64,000 nt of DNA from Nocardiopsis metallicus (GCF_014201115.1 NZ_JACHDO010000001.1:2914001-2978000); one strand, 5' to 3'; shown: positions 43,028 through 52,095, counted from the stretch's first letter. Made by a program: numbers and translations. Notes: generated by a model from the letters alone, not told the origin.

Positions 43028-43561
43028 ATGCGATTCCTGCCCCACCTGCGCCACCACTCATCCCGAATCGGCTTGGTACTGCTGTGTATCAGTCCCCTTC
43101 TCCTCGGAGTGCACCACCAACTCGCCGCTCTGGTCATGCTTTTCAGCCTGGCCCTGATGCTTCTGGGAGCACGACATCTCGTAGGTCGGCTGTGTGAACT
43201 CTGCTTCGCCGCCATGCCCTTGGACGCGAGCGCCGCCGCAACCCAACGCCAGTGGATGCTGCGTCTCGTGCACCTGATTCTCTGGCACCGGCCATGGAAG
43301 ATCTTGGTCGGGGGCGTGGTCTTCATGGTGATAGCCCTGGCCGCTGCCACCCACCTCTCTTCGGCCACAGTGGCCGTGTTCAACCTGGCGGTGGCGGTCG
43401 TGTGGCTAGCGATCGAAACGCACATGCGTTACCAGCCGTGGTGCCCCTGGTGCGACCACAGCGGCGGGGGCGGCGGGGGTGGCGGGGGCGGTGGAGGTCA
43501 CGACCCGGCCCCGGCCCCGCCCACCGGCCCCGCCGCCAAACTGGATGTAGCCGCACGCTAG
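43028..43561 (+). CDS. Small membrane protein with Gly-rich linker
   Basis: A 177-residue protein with membrane segments at about 14-50 (IGLVLLCISPLLLGVH and LAALVMLFSLALMLLG) and 90-125 (ILVGGVVFMVIALAAATHLS, VAVFNLAVAVVWLAI). A CPWC motif is followed by 12 glycines and a Pro/Ala tail. Function unknown; mobile-element neighbourhood. Confidence 0.7.
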   Translation: MRFLPHLRHHSSRIGLVLLCISPLLLGVHHQLAALVMLFSLALMLLGARHLVGRLCELCFAAMPLDASAAATQRQWMLRLVHLILWHRPWKILVGGVVFMVIALAAATHLSSATVAVFNLAVAVVWLAIETHMRYQPWCPWCDHSGGGGGGGGGGGGHDPAPAPPTGPAAKLDVAAR

Positions 43562-43590
43562 CCCTCAACCTCCACCAGCAGGAGGTCATG

Positions 43591-44010
43591 GTGCCTGGGA
43601 TGATGCCCCGGTTGATGTCACCCACCATGACCGGAGCCAGCACCGTGACCCCTGCCGAACTCAAATCCCTCCGCGAACACCTCGGCTTCACCGGTAACGC
43701 CCTCGGTGCATACCTGACCTCCCCAGCGGCGGGCCGGACCGTCCGCCGTTGGGAAGAAGGCAAGCACCCCATCCCTGAGGGTGTCGCAGACGAAGTCCGA
43801 GAACTCGCCAAACTTACCGACACCTACGTGCAGGAAGCCGAGAAGTCCCTGCACGCCCAGGCCAATCCGACCCTGACCGTGTACCGCGACGACGCCGAGT
43901 ACCACCACGCACACCCACACATGGCCCGCTTCCCCGCTGCGTGGCACCGTGCGGTGGCTGTCCGCGCCGCCCGCCAGGTCGAAGGGGCCCGCATCGTGTT
44001 CCCCGACTAG
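43591..44010 (+). CDS. Helix-turn-helix regulator (Aca/YdiL-like)
   Basis: About 139 residues. HTH of DUF1870 type: PAELKSLREHLGFTGNALGA...RTVRRWEEGKHPIPEGVADE. GTG 43591 is favoured because AGGAGG lies 6 nt upstream; ATG 43588 is the near alternative. It ends 12 bp before the recombinase, so it may control excision. Confidence 0.75.
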   Translation: MPGMMPRLMSPTMTGASTVTPAELKSLREHLGFTGNALGAYLTSPAAGRTVRRWEEGKHPIPEGVADEVRELAKLTDTYVQEAEKSLHAQANPTLTVYRDDAEYHHAHPHMARFPAAWHRAVAVRAARQVEGARIVFPD

Positions 44011-44022
44011 AAAGACACCACC

Positions 44023-45246
44023 ATGGCCACCCAGTTCGGCCCACCCATCGACCTCAGCGCCCTCCCCGGCTGGAAAACCACCACCCTCCGCCCTCAGCGG
44101 GCGGTGTTCGCTGGCCGGGTCTCCACCAAGGACCAGCAGGACCCGCGAGCTTCCATCCTCCGGCAGGTATCGGCCGCCTCGGAACGACTGGAGGACGATG
44201 CGGAGTTCGTCGCGCACTTCTACGACGTCGAGTCTGGGATGCTGCCCCCGGAGCTACGCGGCTTGGGCTCGTCGGAGATGTACGAGGCCCTCGCGATCCC
44301 CGTCCCCCGCGCCGGCGGCCTCCAGGAGCTGTTGGACCAGGCCGAGCACCGCGGCATCACCCACGTGATCGCTGAGCGCTCCGATCGGGTGGCCCGCGCC
44401 ATGCTGACCAGCCTCACCGTGGAACACGAGCTGGAGAAGCTGGGGGTGGAGGTGGTGTACGCCAACGAGCCGACCGGCGGCACGAGAACGGGTCAGTTGC
44501 GCACCCGCCGGTACAGCCAGGTCGACGCGGAACTGTACAAGCACGCGCTGGTGGAGATGTCCATGGGAGGGCAGATCCAGCACGCCCTCGCCGGGTGGAA
44601 CCACGGGCGTCCCCCGTACCCCTACATCACGGTCGTGGATGAGCACGCGCCCGTGCGGGACACGTCCCGGTTCGGTGAGAATCGTCCAAAGAAGAGACTG
44701 GCCCCACACCCCGACCCGCGCCGGTTCGATGCGGCCCGGGAGTTGTGCCGCCTGCGCCGTGAGGAGCACCTCAAGAGCGCGGACATCATCGCGATCCTGT
44801 CCGCTGCCCCGGACCGGTACCCGATCACGGGGAAGTGGACGCACAACCTGGTCGAAGGGCTGATCGCTAACCCGAAGCTGACCGGGCACATGGTGTACAA
44901 CCGCAAGGCCACACGCACCGGCCGGGCCGGGTTTTCCCGGTGGAACCCCATCTCCGAATGGGTGTGGTCACCCGAGCCAGTGCACGAACCCGTGGTGACC
45001 GTGCAGGAGTGGGCCCAGGCGCAGGAGGTGACCGCGGCTCTGCGATCTCGCGTGGACGCCGAGGCTCGCGGGCTGTCGCGAATCCGTGCCACCGCACACC
45101 GGCTGGGGCACACCGTGATTCAGGTCGACAGCAACGGCTCGCACGCGGTGTACCAGGTCGGGGGGCGACGGTTGGTGCTGCCCACACCGGTGCCGGACAT
45201 GATCGTTCAGCAGGTGATCGAGGACATGGAGCGTGGTGAGGTATGA
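44023..45246 (+). CDS. Serine recombinase/integrase
   Basis: A 407-residue protein with resolvase N-terminal domain RAVFAGRVSTKDQQDPRASI (catalytic Ser in RVSTKDQ), HVIAERSDRVAR, then the recombinase domain with GRPPYPYITVV and PKLTGHMVYNRKATR. No obvious coiled-coil/zinc-ribbon tail, so it is short for large phage integrases (450-600 aa). It probably moves the element formed by the surrounding genes; attachment sites were not identified. Confidence 0.9.
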   Translation: MATQFGPPIDLSALPGWKTTTLRPQRAVFAGRVSTKDQQDPRASILRQVSAASERLEDDAEFVAHFYDVESGMLPPELRGLGSSEMYEALAIPVPRAGGLQELLDQAEHRGITHVIAERSDRVARAMLTSLTVEHELEKLGVEVVYANEPTGGTRTGQLRTRRYSQVDAELYKHALVEMSMGGQIQHALAGWNHGRPPYPYITVVDEHAPVRDTSRFGENRPKKRLAPHPDPRRFDAARELCRLRREEHLKSADIIAILSAAPDRYPITGKWTHNLVEGLIANPKLTGHMVYNRKATRTGRAGFSRWNPISEWVWSPEPVHEPVVTVQEWAQAQEVTAALRSRVDAEARGLSRIRATAHRLGHTVIQVDSNGSHAVYQVGGRRLVLPTPVPDMIVQQVIEDMERGEV

Positions 45247-45641
45247 GCGAGGTGATCACGTGCATGGCGCAGCGGCGCGCACGGTTTTGGACGGTGGCTC
45301 TCACCGAGTTCGGGGTGTACGCCCACGGCAGGACGTTGGCGGTGTTGCAGGAGAATCTGGTGGGGGCGTTGGCTCTTGCTGGGGTTCCGTGCTCTGGGGT
45401 TGAGGTCGTCGCGGATACCCCAGGGTTGGAGGCGATGCGGGCCGCTCACAGGGCGTATGAGGCGGCGTTGGAGGAGGCGGTGTCGGAGTTGGCGGTGCGG
45501 CGGACGCCGCTGCGGGACATGGCGGCGGCGACCGGGGTGTCTATGGCTGAGGTAAAGCGGGTTCTCGCTGCGAGAGCGGAGAGAGTAGAGGAATCTGCTG
45601 GGTTTCCCCGAACCGTGGAGGGTTTCAGCGAAGCGGGGTAG
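45243..45641 (+). CDS. Hypothetical protein with C-terminal HTH-like segment
   Basis: A 132-residue protein overlapping the recombinase stop by ATGA. The N-terminal half (FWTVALTEFGVYAHGRTLAV) resembles a HicB-like beta fold, and the C-terminal half has AVRRTPLRDMAAATGVSMAE, an HTH-like segment. Possibly a recombination directionality factor or regulator; by position only. Confidence 0.6.
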   Translation: MSEVITCMAQRRARFWTVALTEFGVYAHGRTLAVLQENLVGALALAGVPCSGVEVVADTPGLEAMRAAHRAYEAALEEAVSELAVRRTPLRDMAAATGVSMAEVKRVLAARAERVEESAGFPRTVEGFSEAG

Positions 45642-45659
45642 TGTTCGCGGAGTGTTCCC

Positions 45660-46496
45660 TGCGCACATGGGGATGGACCGCGGTCAACGTCGGCACCCCG
45701 CCTGCCCCTGTCCAGGAGCTTGAGGAGCCGCAGGAGCGGGTCGCACCTGATGAGGGAGGGCTGAGGCCGTATGGGCCTGCTCGCCACTGAGGAGTTCCTG
45801 TCCGCGATCGTCGGGCACGTGCTGGCCCGCATGCCTCAGCACCGGAAGCCGCGCACCGGCACGATCGACTACGGCCACACCGGGCCAGGCCCAGCCAGGG
45901 TGCAGTTCGACGGTGAGCCCGCGCCCACCTCCAATCGGTTCCCGCGCCTGTCCTCCTACCGGCCCCGGGCCGGGGATCGGGTGCTGCTGGTGCCCTCCGG
46001 GGCGCGTGGCTGGTGGGTCGTGGGCAGCGCGGACCTGGTCGAGTCCGACGATCAGCTCCTCATCAAGGAGGAGCACCAAGACCTGGTTTTCCACCACGCT
46101 GGTCAGCGATCACGAGCTGTGTGTGAACATGGAGACCCATGCGATCTACCGGATCATCCTGGCGTTGCACGCGATCGGCCACGCCGATGGTGACATCAAG
46201 CTCGCCTGGTCCATCCCTTCGGGGCGGAGGCGGGCGGCCGGTGGGTGTTCGGCGCGGGCGTGAACACCACCCCGACATCGGGCAGCGCAACGGTGCAGAA
46301 CGCCTCCGCGAACTGGGCCACCGAGCGCACCTACGGCACCCACGCCACCGTCGGCAACTCCATCATCGAGAACGGGCTTCTGCGCACCGGAGACACCGCG
46401 GGCCGGTTGCAGCTGCGGTGGGCACAGGTCTCCTCGCACGCCACCGCGACCAGCGTGCGTGCCCCGTCGAACCTGTGGGTCAAACGGTTCAGGTAA
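45660..46496 (+). pseudogene. Phage tail-type structural protein relic, two frameshifts
   Basis: A tail-fibre-like sequence is split between frames. In one frame, from ATG 45771, YRPRAGDRVLLVPSGARGWW is seen. Near 46090 it continues in another frame as STTLVSDHELCVNMETHAIY...DGDIKLAWSIPSG. From about 46230 it returns to the first frame as GRWVFGAGVNTTPTSGSATV...LWVKRFR. The alternating strand pattern is typical of actinophage minor tail proteins. Just upstream, the C-terminal end of another phage protein (VQELEEPQERVAPDEGG) runs to a stop at 45790. Decayed prophage remains beside the recombinase. Confidence 0.6.
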
Positions 46497-46502
46497 GACC
46501 CT

Positions 46503-47045
46503 TCATCCTGTGCCGTAGGCCAGATAGTCAGCACTGTCGTTCACGCCCAGGCGGTATATGAGCGTGAAGTCAACAGTCTCACCTTCCGGGACCCTCAGAA
46601 AGGTTTGAGATCTGGGTTGGCGTCTTTCAATGCGAGTACCATCCCCAAACACAAGTGGCCCAAATACTTTACCGTCTTGGTTCTTTACGCGGACATTTAT
46701 GAGCTGAAGTTTATATTCTTCGCCCGTGAGGTTTTCGACAGATAAATCCATGGCATAATTCTGGCGATAGGAGTCGCCGGTCGCGCTTTCGTAATCATAT
46801 CGAGCGACCCCATGGTCGACAGGCCTCAGGCCGGTGACGGTGAGGATGAATTCATCAGTCTCCAAGGCCGATGGTTCAAAGGTTTGGGCGGGTGGAATGC
46901 TGCGAGGGGAGATACTGGCGTGCGGGCGGGGAGTGGGCACCCCACTTTCACGTTGCGGAGAACTGCATGCCCCCAGGATTATGACGATGATCAGAATGAA
47001 AGTCATCCCGCTGAAGGTGATGAAGGTCGGGGGAAATTTCGCCAT
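46503..47045 (-). CDS. Putative lipoprotein
   Basis: About 180 residues. A signal peptide with hydrophobic core MTFILIIVIILGAC ends in lipobox L-G-A-C. The mature part after a Pro/Ser linker has the beta-rich pattern of DUF4352-type domains (LTVTGLRPVDHG, NYAMDLSVENLTGEEYKLQL, VPEGETVDFTLIY). The ATG at 47045 puts the hydrophobic core near the N-terminus; ATG 47096 is an alternative. Anchored on the outer face of the membrane; function unknown. Confidence 0.65.
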   Translation of the reverse strand: MAKFPPTFITFSGMTFILIIVIILGACSSPQRESGVPTPRPHASISPRSIPPAQTFEPSALETDEFILTVTGLRPVDHGVARYDYESATGDSYRQNYAMDLSVENLTGEEYKLQLINVRVKNQDGKVFGPLVFGDGTRIERRQPRSQTFLRVPEGETVDFTLIYRLGVNDSADYLAYGTG

Positions 47046-47149
47046 GGGAGGTTGGGCGATCTCAGCCCGTGTCCTCTCTTCCTGAGTCACGCACATACAG
47101 ACGTTCCGGCACGCCCTCAGCCTAAAGGATAAATGGGTCAGTAGAAAGT

Positions 47150-47353
47150 TCAGGCGAGCAAGCTCGCGGCACACCAGGAAATTCCGACAGTGGAAACGGC
47201 CGTCACCGCCCACACCATGAAGTAGGCGGTGCCACGTGAGGCTGTCACCTGACTGGTGGGAATGTGGCACAGCACCGACCGGATCCGCGAGTCACTGAAA
47301 GCGATGAAGGTGCGGGCGCGCAGGCCCAGGCCACACTCACTCGGCTGGGGCAC
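47150..47353 (-). CDS. Small protein with C-terminal membrane helix (67 aa)
   Basis: A 67-residue frame from GTG 47353, starting MPQPSECGLGLRARTFIAFS and ending in a hydrophobic helix YFMVWAVTAVSTVGISWCAA. Its N-terminal half resembles the next gene upstream (GLALRARVLVFHDDPRIKQE), suggesting a tandem duplication followed by divergence. Confidence 0.45.
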   Translation of the reverse strand: MPQPSECGLGLRARTFIAFSDSRIRSVLCHIPTSQVTASRGTAYFMVWAVTAVSTVGISWCAASLLA

Positions 47354-47394
47354 GGTGTGCTTCTTCGATCAGGGTGCGCATAGCACCGGGGGTA

Positions 47395-47643
47395 TCACTC
47401 TGGCGCGTTAAGGCGGCGCGCCTTCGCCCGCTGCTCCCGCTGAACCATTTCGGCCTTGGCGTCGTGGCGGGCCACGACGAGCGCTGCCTGGAAGTACGCC
47501 TCATCTGGTGAGGCTGGGCGCTCCGACTCAGGGATGGCGGCGAGCTCCTGTTTGATGCGCGGGTCGTCATGGAAGACGAGAACACGGGCACGGAGCGCCA
47601 ACCCACCGGGGGATGGCTCGTAGTCAGCGGCTGACGTCATCAA
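47395..47643 (-). CDS. Hypothetical protein (82 aa)
   Basis: An 82-residue soluble protein (GLALRARVLVFHDDPRIKQE...) whose start overlaps the end of the YaaC-like gene by 20 bp, so it is co-translated with it. C-terminal KAEMVQREQRAKARRL is a basic helix. Unknown function. Confidence 0.6.
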   Translation of the reverse strand: MMTSAADYEPSPGGLALRARVLVFHDDPRIKQELAAIPESERPASPDEAYFQAALVVARHDAKAEMVQREQRAKARRLNAPE

Positions 47644-48637
47644 TGATCTCCACGATCAGCTCAGGCAGCACCGTCAACGCGGCGCGCAGTAGTTCTTCGA
47701 TCGGTACCGCATATTCGCTGTTGTCCACGTCGATATGTCGAGCCCACTCCACGGGTTGGTAGCGGGCCAGGATCGAGAGAGTGAAGAGCACAGCCCACCA
47801 CGCCATGAGCGGGTGGATCCCGCGGTCAGAGCCAGACACCGGTGTGGGGAAGAAGAACTCTTCTCCCCGGTAGGAGCGTGTACGTGCGCACACGAAATCG
47901 CGCCTGTTCTGGTAGCGCTCGGCCTTCAGTTCGGGCCACTGTAGAACTAGCGAACCGGTGCCATCGTGACTGGGCTGGTAGGAGGGCCTGGACTCAGAGT
48001 CCTGGCCGAGGACGTTGTAGGCACAGCCACGAGTGTCGGGATAGGAGCGCAGGAACGCGTGCAGTGTCTCATGGTCGGTGGTCGATATCAGCGATGGTGG
48101 CAACGGCCGCACCATGGTGGTCGGGCGGCTGGACCCACCGTCACCGATGGAACTCACGTCGACGTGAAGTGGTCGTGTCCAGGTTGAGGTATCTGGCCGC
48201 AGAGACCACCGCCCTGCCTCGGGCACGGAGTCCCACAGCACGTGCAGACGAACCTGATCGGCTTTGCTCCACAGGGGAGACTCGAGGAGTTCGGAGAGTC
48301 GAACGAAGCTGCCGTTCTTGTCTGTGTGAACCTGTACGTTCTCCAACGGCCCCGACAGAGTGGAGGCCGTAGTCCCGATGCCGTGTCCCTTGAGCTTCCA
48401 TTCATCCCCTGGCGCGTTGGCCGCTGCGGCGGCGATGGACCGGCCGGCCTGGCTGAGGCCGTAGAACAGCGTTAGTGGCCGAGTCGCGGGCGAGGCGAGA
48501 CGGGCCTGGCGGAAGAGCTGCTCTGCCTGTTCCAACGCGAACTGGTACGTGGCTTTCCGGTCGGCGCTCTGCTGCGCAGGAGCGGGCGGGGCCGCGCGTG
48601 TGGCGCGAAGACCTGCCCACTCTTCGTCGCTGTCCAT
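47624..48637 (-). CDS. YaaC-like protein
   Basis: A 337-residue protein matching the YaaC family by its N-terminal helices (ATYQFALEQAEQLFRQARLA, LFYGLSQAGRSIAAA), G-HGI motif and C-terminal HPLMAWWAVLFTLSILARYQ...VPIEELLRAALTVLPELI. The biochemical role of the family is unknown; it often sits in defence or mobile contexts. Confidence 0.65.
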   Translation of the reverse strand: MDSDEEWAGLRATRAAPPAPAQQSADRKATYQFALEQAEQLFRQARLASPATRPLTLFYGLSQAGRSIAAAAANAPGDEWKLKGHGIGTTASTLSGPLENVQVHTDKNGSFVRLSELLESPLWSKADQVRLHVLWDSVPEAGRWSLRPDTSTWTRPLHVDVSSIGDGGSSRPTTMVRPLPPSLISTTDHETLHAFLRSYPDTRGCAYNVLGQDSESRPSYQPSHDGTGSLVLQWPELKAERYQNRRDFVCARTRSYRGEEFFFPTPVSGSDRGIHPLMAWWAVLFTLSILARYQPVEWARHIDVDNSEYAVPIEELLRAALTVLPELIVEIIDDVSR

Positions 48638-48932
48638 GTCCAGCAGCCTAACTCCGCCCGGCCTGTGCCACAGATCCGTCTGGCCGGGCCAGCAGGACCC
48701 GGCCAGGGTCGTCAGGGCGTGCGCCCACGACTCGTCTTCTTACACCCACCCTCGGAAGCGGGCGTCGAGCGGCACCTGGCGGTAGGTGGCGTGAGCCCCA
48801 CGCACGCAGGGGTGGTTCACCCCCAGATCCAGATTCACAACCCAGCAGGCCCCTGCCACGGTGGGGGTCTATTTGTGTCCGCCCTCGGCCACAGCAACCC
48901 CTGGGCCTGGCATCCCAGCCATAATCTTCTCC

Positions 48933-49463
48933 ATGGAGTACGGGGACGCAGACGGCTACAGCATCTACGGGCAACTCACCACCGGCAATGACGCCGGCCT
49001 GATCTGCCACGAATGCGGCCAAGAGCGGGCGTTCCTCGGGCGTCATGTGCGTGTCCACGGGCTCACCGCAGCCACCTACAGGGAGCGGCACGGGCTCGGG
49101 CGGTCCACACCGCTCGCTTCCGAGGATTTGCGCGGACGCCTCGGGGAGAAAGCTACCGCCCGTGTGGGCTCCCCCGCCTGGGACCGGTTCGAGGCCGCAC
49201 GCGACATCGACGCGGCAAGACAGGAGTCCATGCGGGTGTGGCGCGAGGAGCCCCCGCGGCCGCAGGTCCGTCACGCTCGCGCGGCCAAGGCTGTGTCCGT
49301 GTCTCAGTCCCGTAAACCCCGTTGGTGTGGTGTAGACGGGTGTGGGCGTAAGCATGTCGCAGATGGGTTGTGCCGCACTCACTACGAGCGGCGTAAACGC
49401 AAGGGAGATGTGCAGGCGGACATCCCGGTGAGGGCACGCAAGGGCGGACCGCAGCGGAGCTGA
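48933..49463 (+). CDS. MucR/Ros-like zinc-finger regulator, actinophage type
   Basis: A 176-residue protein. The N-terminal half ICHECGQERAFLGRHVRVHG followed by LTAATYRERHGLGRSTPLAS matches the Ros/MucR-type zinc finger (C-x2-C...H...H) of phage and actinomycete proteins. A second Cys/His motif CGVDGCGRKHVADGLCRTHY near the end is a separate small zinc finger. ATG 48933 fits the domain start. Probable DNA-binding protein of a mobile element. Confidence 0.75.
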   Translation: MEYGDADGYSIYGQLTTGNDAGLICHECGQERAFLGRHVRVHGLTAATYRERHGLGRSTPLASEDLRGRLGEKATARVGSPAWDRFEAARDIDAARQESMRVWREEPPRPQVRHARAAKAVSVSQSRKPRWCGVDGCGRKHVADGLCRTHYERRKRKGDVQADIPVRARKGGPQRS

Positions 49464-49610
49464 CGCCAGATGCGAAATCCACAGCGGATGTGGAGGCGAC
49501 CACGACATCGACGGGACGGTCGAGCAGGCAGTGGCTTCCCTGGGCGTGACCGCGGGTGAGGGCGCCCGAGCCCAGAGGGCGAACTCCTCAAGCGCCGTGG
49601 TCAGGGTGTA

Positions 49611-49968
49611 CAGGTCAACGACACTCGTAGGTCCGCGGAGAGGTTCGAGGGCAGATACCCGCTGGAGCGACCCACCAGTGCTCGGTGAACCAGTACCGAT
49701 TCCATGGTCACCCTGGCCACAGCGTTGGACAAGCTGTTCACCCGCCTGAGCGAGAACATCGATGCCGACCAAGGCCGGGCCGTAGACGTGTGCCGGGCTG
49801 CGACACCGAGCTGTGGTCAGCCTACGGCGGCGACGGCGGCGGGGTAGCCCCTCACAGGTGACTGTGTTGCTCCTCGGCGCGGGTGATGACCACGGCTGTG
49901 GACATGCCGGGGAAGTGCACCGCACAGCATGCGCACACCGACACGGCCAGCTCGTCGGTAGCCACCGA
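49611..49968 (+). repeat. Diverged direct repeat, copy 1
   Basis: About 350 bp that aligns by eye with 56890-57227. In order it holds the tail of a GntR/UTRA regulator (VQVNDTRRSAERFEGRYPLE), a small ORF (ALDKLFTRLSEN) and the leftward C-terminus ELAVSVCACCAVHFPGMSTA. The copies bracket a 7.3-kb accessory block. Confidence 0.7.
49704..49847 (+). CDS. Small ORF, repeat-encoded (47 aa)
   Basis: A 47-codon frame MVTLATALDKLFTRLSENID... preserved in shortened form (MVALASVLDKLIARLSENAD, 22 codons) in the second repeat. Its end reads better in a neighbouring frame (CDTELWSAYGGDGGG), so it may be the frameshifted stub of a longer gene. Confidence 0.35.
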   Translation: MVTLATALDKLFTRLSENIDADQGRAVDVCRAATPSCGQPTAATAAG

Positions 49969-50352
49969 CTGGGCCAGCTCGCCCACACCGGTAGCGCTGT
50001 GCCCGTTGTAGGGCTCGTAGGTGATGGCCACCAACTCCTTGCCCCGGTACCAGCCGCGCGGGTGCTCGCCCAGGGCGTAGCAGCGGCGGATCAGGTGATC
50101 TTCGCCGTGGCGCTTCTTGTGCACACGTCCCCGTCCCTCGCGCAGGAAGCACGGGCACTTCCACGCGCCGATCATGATGCCGCGCTTTGCCAGCTGGGCG
50201 CGGCGCCGGCGGGCCAGGACGGCGGCCACCGCCCGCTGGACGCTGTCGTCACCCTCCAGGCCGTCGAGGTGCTCGGCCGCGGCCAGCAGGTCGGGGCGCT
50301 GGTGTTCGTTGAAGTAGATGTCGCTCAAAGAGCGCGTTCGCGCAACCGCCAT
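49852..50352 (-). CDS. Hypothetical protein (166 aa)
   Basis: Starts MAVARTRSLSDIYFNEHQRP with GGGGG 5 nt upstream of the ATG; GTG 50385 is an alternative. It contains CPCFLREGRGRVHKKRHGED and CACCAVH, a possible metal site. A truncated copy of its C-terminus lies in the second repeat at 57110. Family not recognised. Confidence 0.6.
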   Translation of the reverse strand: MAVARTRSLSDIYFNEHQRPDLLAAAEHLDGLEGDDSVQRAVAAVLARRRRAQLAKRGIMIGAWKCPCFLREGRGRVHKKRHGEDHLIRRCYALGEHPRGWYRGKELVAITYEPYNGHSATGVGELAQSVATDELAVSVCACCAVHFPGMSTAVVITRAEEQHSHL

Positions 50353-50520
50353 CGTCTCCCCCACATCACTGTTATTGGCCGACACCGTAGGGGACGGCGT
50401 CCTCCCCCGGTGGAGGTTTGGGTGAACACACGGCGGACTCGCGCAATCTCACGGTTCTTCTGACAGCCGATGACCTGCACCGATAGCCTCCTGCGCAGGA
50501 ATGCGACGTGGGGGGCTGTG

Positions 50521-51267
50521 ATGGGGCGCGACGCTAAACGGGCCAAACAGGCACGCCGGGACAAACGACGGCGCCAGAGCGCGCCCACGCCCACCGAGCC
50601 GGTTCCCGCGTTCCCGGAGAAGGAGATGCTGCGCCTGGGCAAGACGTGGGACCGCGCGATCGACCTGGGGCTGATGGCTTCCGGACAAGACGTGAAGTAC
50701 CACTTCGCCCCCGACGGCGGGGTGCTCTCGGTAGCCGAGGGAAAGAGCGGACAGGTGCTGGCCAACGGGGAGCGGCTCACCCCGGCGGTGGCCGAGCGGC
50801 TACGCGCCCAGATGCCGCTGCTGGCCGAGGTGGTCACGTTCTACGAGCGCAACCAGATCGACAATCTGGGGCTGGGTGGGGCGCCCCAGGACGGCCTGTC
50901 CGCTCTTCCCGTGCCCCGGTCTGCTGGGCCTGTGCCCGCGATGGACGAGCGGGCCCTGCGCCGGGTACAAGCAGCCACCGAGGAACTCGTCGCCCAGGGC
51001 CTGGTCAAAGAGGGGGCCGGGATGATAGTGACACCGTCCGAACACGGGGTCCTGATGGCCGTGGGCGGACGCAACGGAGAGCTGTACGCCAACGGGCGCG
51101 CCCTGTCCGCGACGTGGGCGGACCGGCTCCGCGCGCAGTTGCCCGACCTGGCCTCGGATGTGGACCGCCTCCAGGCGATCCGTGCTGAGTGGCAGGATGG
51201 TCCGCCCCGGGATCGGTCGATGGCACTGGAGGAGTGCAACGACCCGAACTGCCTGGCCCCACACTGA
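50521..51267 (+). CDS. Hypothetical protein with internal duplication (248 aa)
   Basis: After a very basic start (MGRDAKRAKQARRDKRRRQS) two ~85-residue repeats align: VLANGERLTPAVAERLRAQM and LYANGRALSATWADRLRAQL, each preceded by a VLSVAEGKSG / VLMAVGGRNG strand. It ends EECNDPNCLAPH. Duplicated domain of unknown function, followed by a strong terminator. Confidence 0.6.
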   Translation: MGRDAKRAKQARRDKRRRQSAPTPTEPVPAFPEKEMLRLGKTWDRAIDLGLMASGQDVKYHFAPDGGVLSVAEGKSGQVLANGERLTPAVAERLRAQMPLLAEVVTFYERNQIDNLGLGGAPQDGLSALPVPRSAGPVPAMDERALRRVQAATEELVAQGLVKEGAGMIVTPSEHGVLMAVGGRNGELYANGRALSATWADRLRAQLPDLASDVDRLQAIRAEWQDGPPRDRSMALEECNDPNCLAPH

Positions 51268-51346
51268 CACATCCACCTGTTATCCGGCGGTCCAGCTCTT
51301 GGGGCCGAGGGCCTGGATCTGACCGAGCTGAGCCGACCAGGAACGC

Positions 51347-51374
51347 GGAAAGCCCCCATCACCGGGGGCTTTCC
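51347..51374. terminator. Bidirectional terminator
   Basis: Perfect stem GGAAAGCCCCC / GGGGGCTTTCC with a short loop between convergent genes ending at 51267 and 51379. Confidence 0.85.
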
Positions 51375-51378
51375 TTGA

Positions 51379-52095
51379 TCACCCGTCTTCGGGTTCTTGG
51401 CACTCGACCAGGACCTCGGTGTCGTCGGCGGGATCGCAGTCCCAGGCCGCCCACGTGTGCTGTTCGCGATCCCAGTAGGGGCCGGGCTCAGTGAACCCCT
51501 CCCCGGCCAGGCGCTCCCGGTACTCCTGGACAGTCTCGTCCTCCCACCGCGGGTGCGTCCTGGCCAGCTCGGCGATCTCCCTGCGCAGTCGCGCCCGGCG
51601 CCGTTGGCGGCGCTCCTCCACCTGTTCCTGCCAGATGTGCGCGAGGCCCTGGGCTGCCCGGCGCACGCGCGCGGGAGTGAGGTCCTCAGCGTCGATGGCC
51701 TCATCGGGGGTGTCCAGCCACGCACCGCACCTGTGGGCGAGGTCCACTGTTTCCAGGGGGTTGTCGGGGTTGCCCCCGTCCAGGTGCAGCGGGCAGGGCC
51801 CGGTGCGCGCCACCGGCTGCCGACAGCGGGGGCACTCGCCGTAGGGGCGGTCGGTCCACAACACCACCGCTGCCAGTGGCAGCGCCATGTAGGCGCTGGT
51901 GGCGGTGAGGGCCTCAATGTTGACGTGAGCGGGCAGCGTTGGCCGCACCTGTTCCACCCACACCTGAGGGTCGTCCACAAAGTCCATGCGTTGCTCCCAT
52001 GGTCGAAGACCGCCGGGATGGTCCCAGCGGTACAACGTGGACAGCCACAGGGCTGTGGAGATCACGACACTACGCACCAGCGCCGACAGTTCCAT
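51379..52095 (-). CDS. Hypothetical membrane-associated protein with Zn ribbon
   Basis: A 238-residue protein with a hydrophobic segment AYMALPLAAVVLW near residue 70, a Zn-ribbon-like CPRCRQPVARTGPCPLH after it, and a charged C-terminal helix (EQVEERRQRRRARLRREIAE). Its N-terminus SVVISTALWLST recurs in the relic at 57110-57290. Function unknown. Confidence 0.6.
   Translation of the reverse strand: MELSALVRSVVISTALWLSTLYRWDHPGGLRPWEQRMDFVDDPQVWVEQVRPTLPAHVNIEALTATSAYMALPLAAVVLWTDRPYGECPRCRQPVARTGPCPLHLDGGNPDNPLETVDLAHRCGAWLDTPDEAIDAEDLTPARVRRAAQGLAHIWQEQVEERRQRRRARLRREIAELARTHPRWEDETVQEYRERLAGEGFTEPGPYWDREQHTWAAWDCDPADDTEVLVECQEPEDG

Noticed and set aside
43461..43500. GGC/GGG repeat tract as a possible CRISPR or satellite
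   Set aside because: It encodes a 12-Gly linker inside a membrane-protein gene; no spaced repeats exist anywhere in the window.
48648..49988. 446-codon leftward ORF
   Set aside because: It crosses the zinc-finger gene and relic repeats in antisense and shows no domain.
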